Assembly (NCBI GenBank): GCA_023515795.1
Contig: JALGPX010000011.1
Location: 6,338 to 70,337 of the forward strand
DNA length: 64,000 bases
Reading direction: 5' to 3'
DNA from: Amoeboaphelidium occidentale
Taxonomy: Eukaryota; Aphelidiomycota; Aphelidea
Positions 62,724-64,000 of the stretch are shown piece by piece; the first letter of the stretch is position 1; each line of letters starts with the position of its first letter. The position numbers were made by a program, and so were the translations under genes. The notes under the pieces are model-generated. The model was not told where the DNA came from. It saw nothing but the letters and a program-made list of their open reading frames with translations, and searched no databases.

Positions 62724-64000
62724 ATGTCTAGCGTGAGGCAATATCAAATTGGCCCAGAGATTGGGGAAGGGACTTTTGCTACAGTTCTCTTAGCCCATGA
62801 CTCCAAAGCTAATAGACAAGTAGCTCTCAAAGTTATGCCATTGAATAAACAAGACAGAATTAAACAAGAAGTTACAATTCATCAAATGGCTAAGCATGTA
62901 AACATAATACGGCTGTATGAATGCTTTCAAGAGGGCAGTCATATTTTTATGGCTCTGGAGTGGGCTGCTGGTGGTGAACTTTTTGATAAAATTCAGCCAG
63001 ACGTTGGCCTAACAGAGGACTTGTCTCATTTCTACTTTCACCAGTTGATTAATGGCGTCTCATACCTGCACGCTAACGGTATCAGTCACAGAGATTTGAA
63101 GCCTGAAAATTTGCTGTTGGATAAAGATGGTAATTTACGTATTGCTGGTAAATTTCTTGTATTTGTTTCAAGGTTGAATGATGTTTGTTAGACTTTGGTT
63201 TGGCTACCATGTTCTGTAACAAGGGAAAAATACGAAGACTTCACACTGTCTGTGGCACAAAACCTTATGTTGCTCCGGAGGTACTTCTCGGTGACTATGA
63301 TGGAAGATCTTGCGATATTTGGTCTTGTGGAGTTATTTTGTATGTGTTAATGACGGGTCAAACACCATGGCATTCTGCCAACGAAGAGAGTATCGAGTTT
63401 TGTAGGTACGCAACAACAAAGGAAAGTTTCTTAAGAACAGAAATGCCATGGAAAACTTTTAATACAGATTTCATGCGGCTATTATGCGGCTTATTGGAAG
63501 TTTACGAACAAAAACGTTATAATGTTGATCAAATCAAACAGGATGGATGGTTTTGTAAGAGGAACTCGTTGTTGGTTTCTGGAAGATGCGCTGATCCTGA
63601 AGTATTAGCAAGTAGGCTCATGTCAAGTTTGAACATCGAAGACCAGCAAATGTTCTCACAAATGAGTATGGCTGCAACACAACAACAGCAGATAAAACAA
63701 TTGAATTCATCTGATTCCGTAAAAGAAAATTATGCATTCTCGCAGCCGATAAATATTGCTGGCGTAGGGTTCTACACTCAAGCTGTGCATATGGATTTAT
63801 CGCAACAAGTTATGGGAACGTCCAGTCAAAAACTACAACTGTTCCATGATCGTTTGACAAGATTCTTTTTGCCTATGAAGGCAGCAGGCATTCACAAGAA
63901 AATCAAATTGATATTTGAAGATTTCATTGTTCAGTTCAAAGAAGTTAGCTCGTTATCTTTAGCATTTTACACGGTGGACGATAAGAAATGTCCTTTGAAT
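62724..64000 (+). CDS. CHK1: Checkpoint kinase 1 (CHK1), runs off right edge
   Basis: Exons 62724-63147 and 63192 to beyond 64000, over a 44-nt intron (63148-63191), encode at least 411 residues. The kinase domain is complete: IGEGTFATVLLAHD, VALKVM, GGELFDKIQPDVGL (a CHK1 hallmark), HRDLKPENLLLD, DFGLATMF rebuilt across the intron, CGTKPYVAPEVL, and DIWSCGVILYVLMTGQTPW. A Gln/Ser-rich linker then leads to a KA1-like C-terminal region with RLTRFF. CHK1 is the effector of ATR in the DNA-damage and replication checkpoint. Unlike the receptor kinases nearby it has the full C-lobe. It is incomplete at the window edge. Confidence 0.92.

Overview
The window is nuclear DNA of a small-genome eukaryote. 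The evidence is about 37 protein genes on both strands, most single-exon or split by GT-AG introns of only 31-56 nt (several with a clear CTAAC/CTAAT branch point), AATAAA signals, the standard genetic code, and core eukaryotic genes: CHK1, LSM2, ribosomal protein eS17, RPA3, Prp5/DDX46, Nop4/RBM28, Sec1/Munc18 and acyl-CoA-binding protein. The mix of fungal-style introns with an R7-type RGS protein (DEP-GGL-RGS), an RFX factor, a PNGase and a Fanzor nuclease points to an opisthokont outside the higher fungi, for example a zoosporic (chytrid-like) fungus. That assignment is inference.

Layout. 1-31 kb is rich in membrane sensors. Four genes combine a signal peptide, a beta-propeller-type ectodomain (WD40, kelch or SBBP-like), one membrane span and a cytoplasmic protein kinase domain (548-4239, 5749-8106, 8297-10684, 16388-19699). 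Two relatives keep the propeller and membrane span but have no kinase (22192-23904, 26865-28547). A further membrane kinase without an ectodomain lies at 59030-60454. Four of the five kinases end at or shortly after the Pro-Trp after helix F, so the end of the C-lobe is missing; the gene at 16388-19699 has the complete domain. Between them sit a P-loop NTPase, a RING-CH ligase, a CH-DH-PH-WW RhoGEF, two tandem syntaxins, a SANT/C2H2 factor, a HIT protein and Nop4.

31-41 kb is a co-oriented block: HPPD (tyrosine breakdown), the R7-like RGS with probable microexons, a P-type cation ATPase with a long N-terminal extension, and Sec1/Munc18, which would partner the syntaxins. 41-55.4 kb is rich in trinucleotide repeats and holds most of the assembly scars. 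Almost every N, whether single or in a run of 21, is flanked by the same sequence on both sides, which looks like overlapping haplotype or contig ends left unmerged. This stretch has a PNGase fused to an L-type-lectin-like domain, an RFX factor, a locus of Fanzor copies (eukaryotic TnpB relatives) at 46036-49106, Prp5/DDX46, RPA3 and eS17. 55-64 kb holds a PPR protein, ACBP and LSM2 packed within about 100 bp of each other, the ectodomain-less kinase, three tandem Cys-rich tetraspan proteins and the first part of CHK1, which runs off the right edge.

The best candidates for new biology are the Fanzor locus, whose active site shows the Fanzor-type rearranged glutamate, and the family of propeller-ectodomain receptor kinases with shortened kinase domains. 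Exon structures were read by eye; where exon sums are said to be multiples of three, that was checked.
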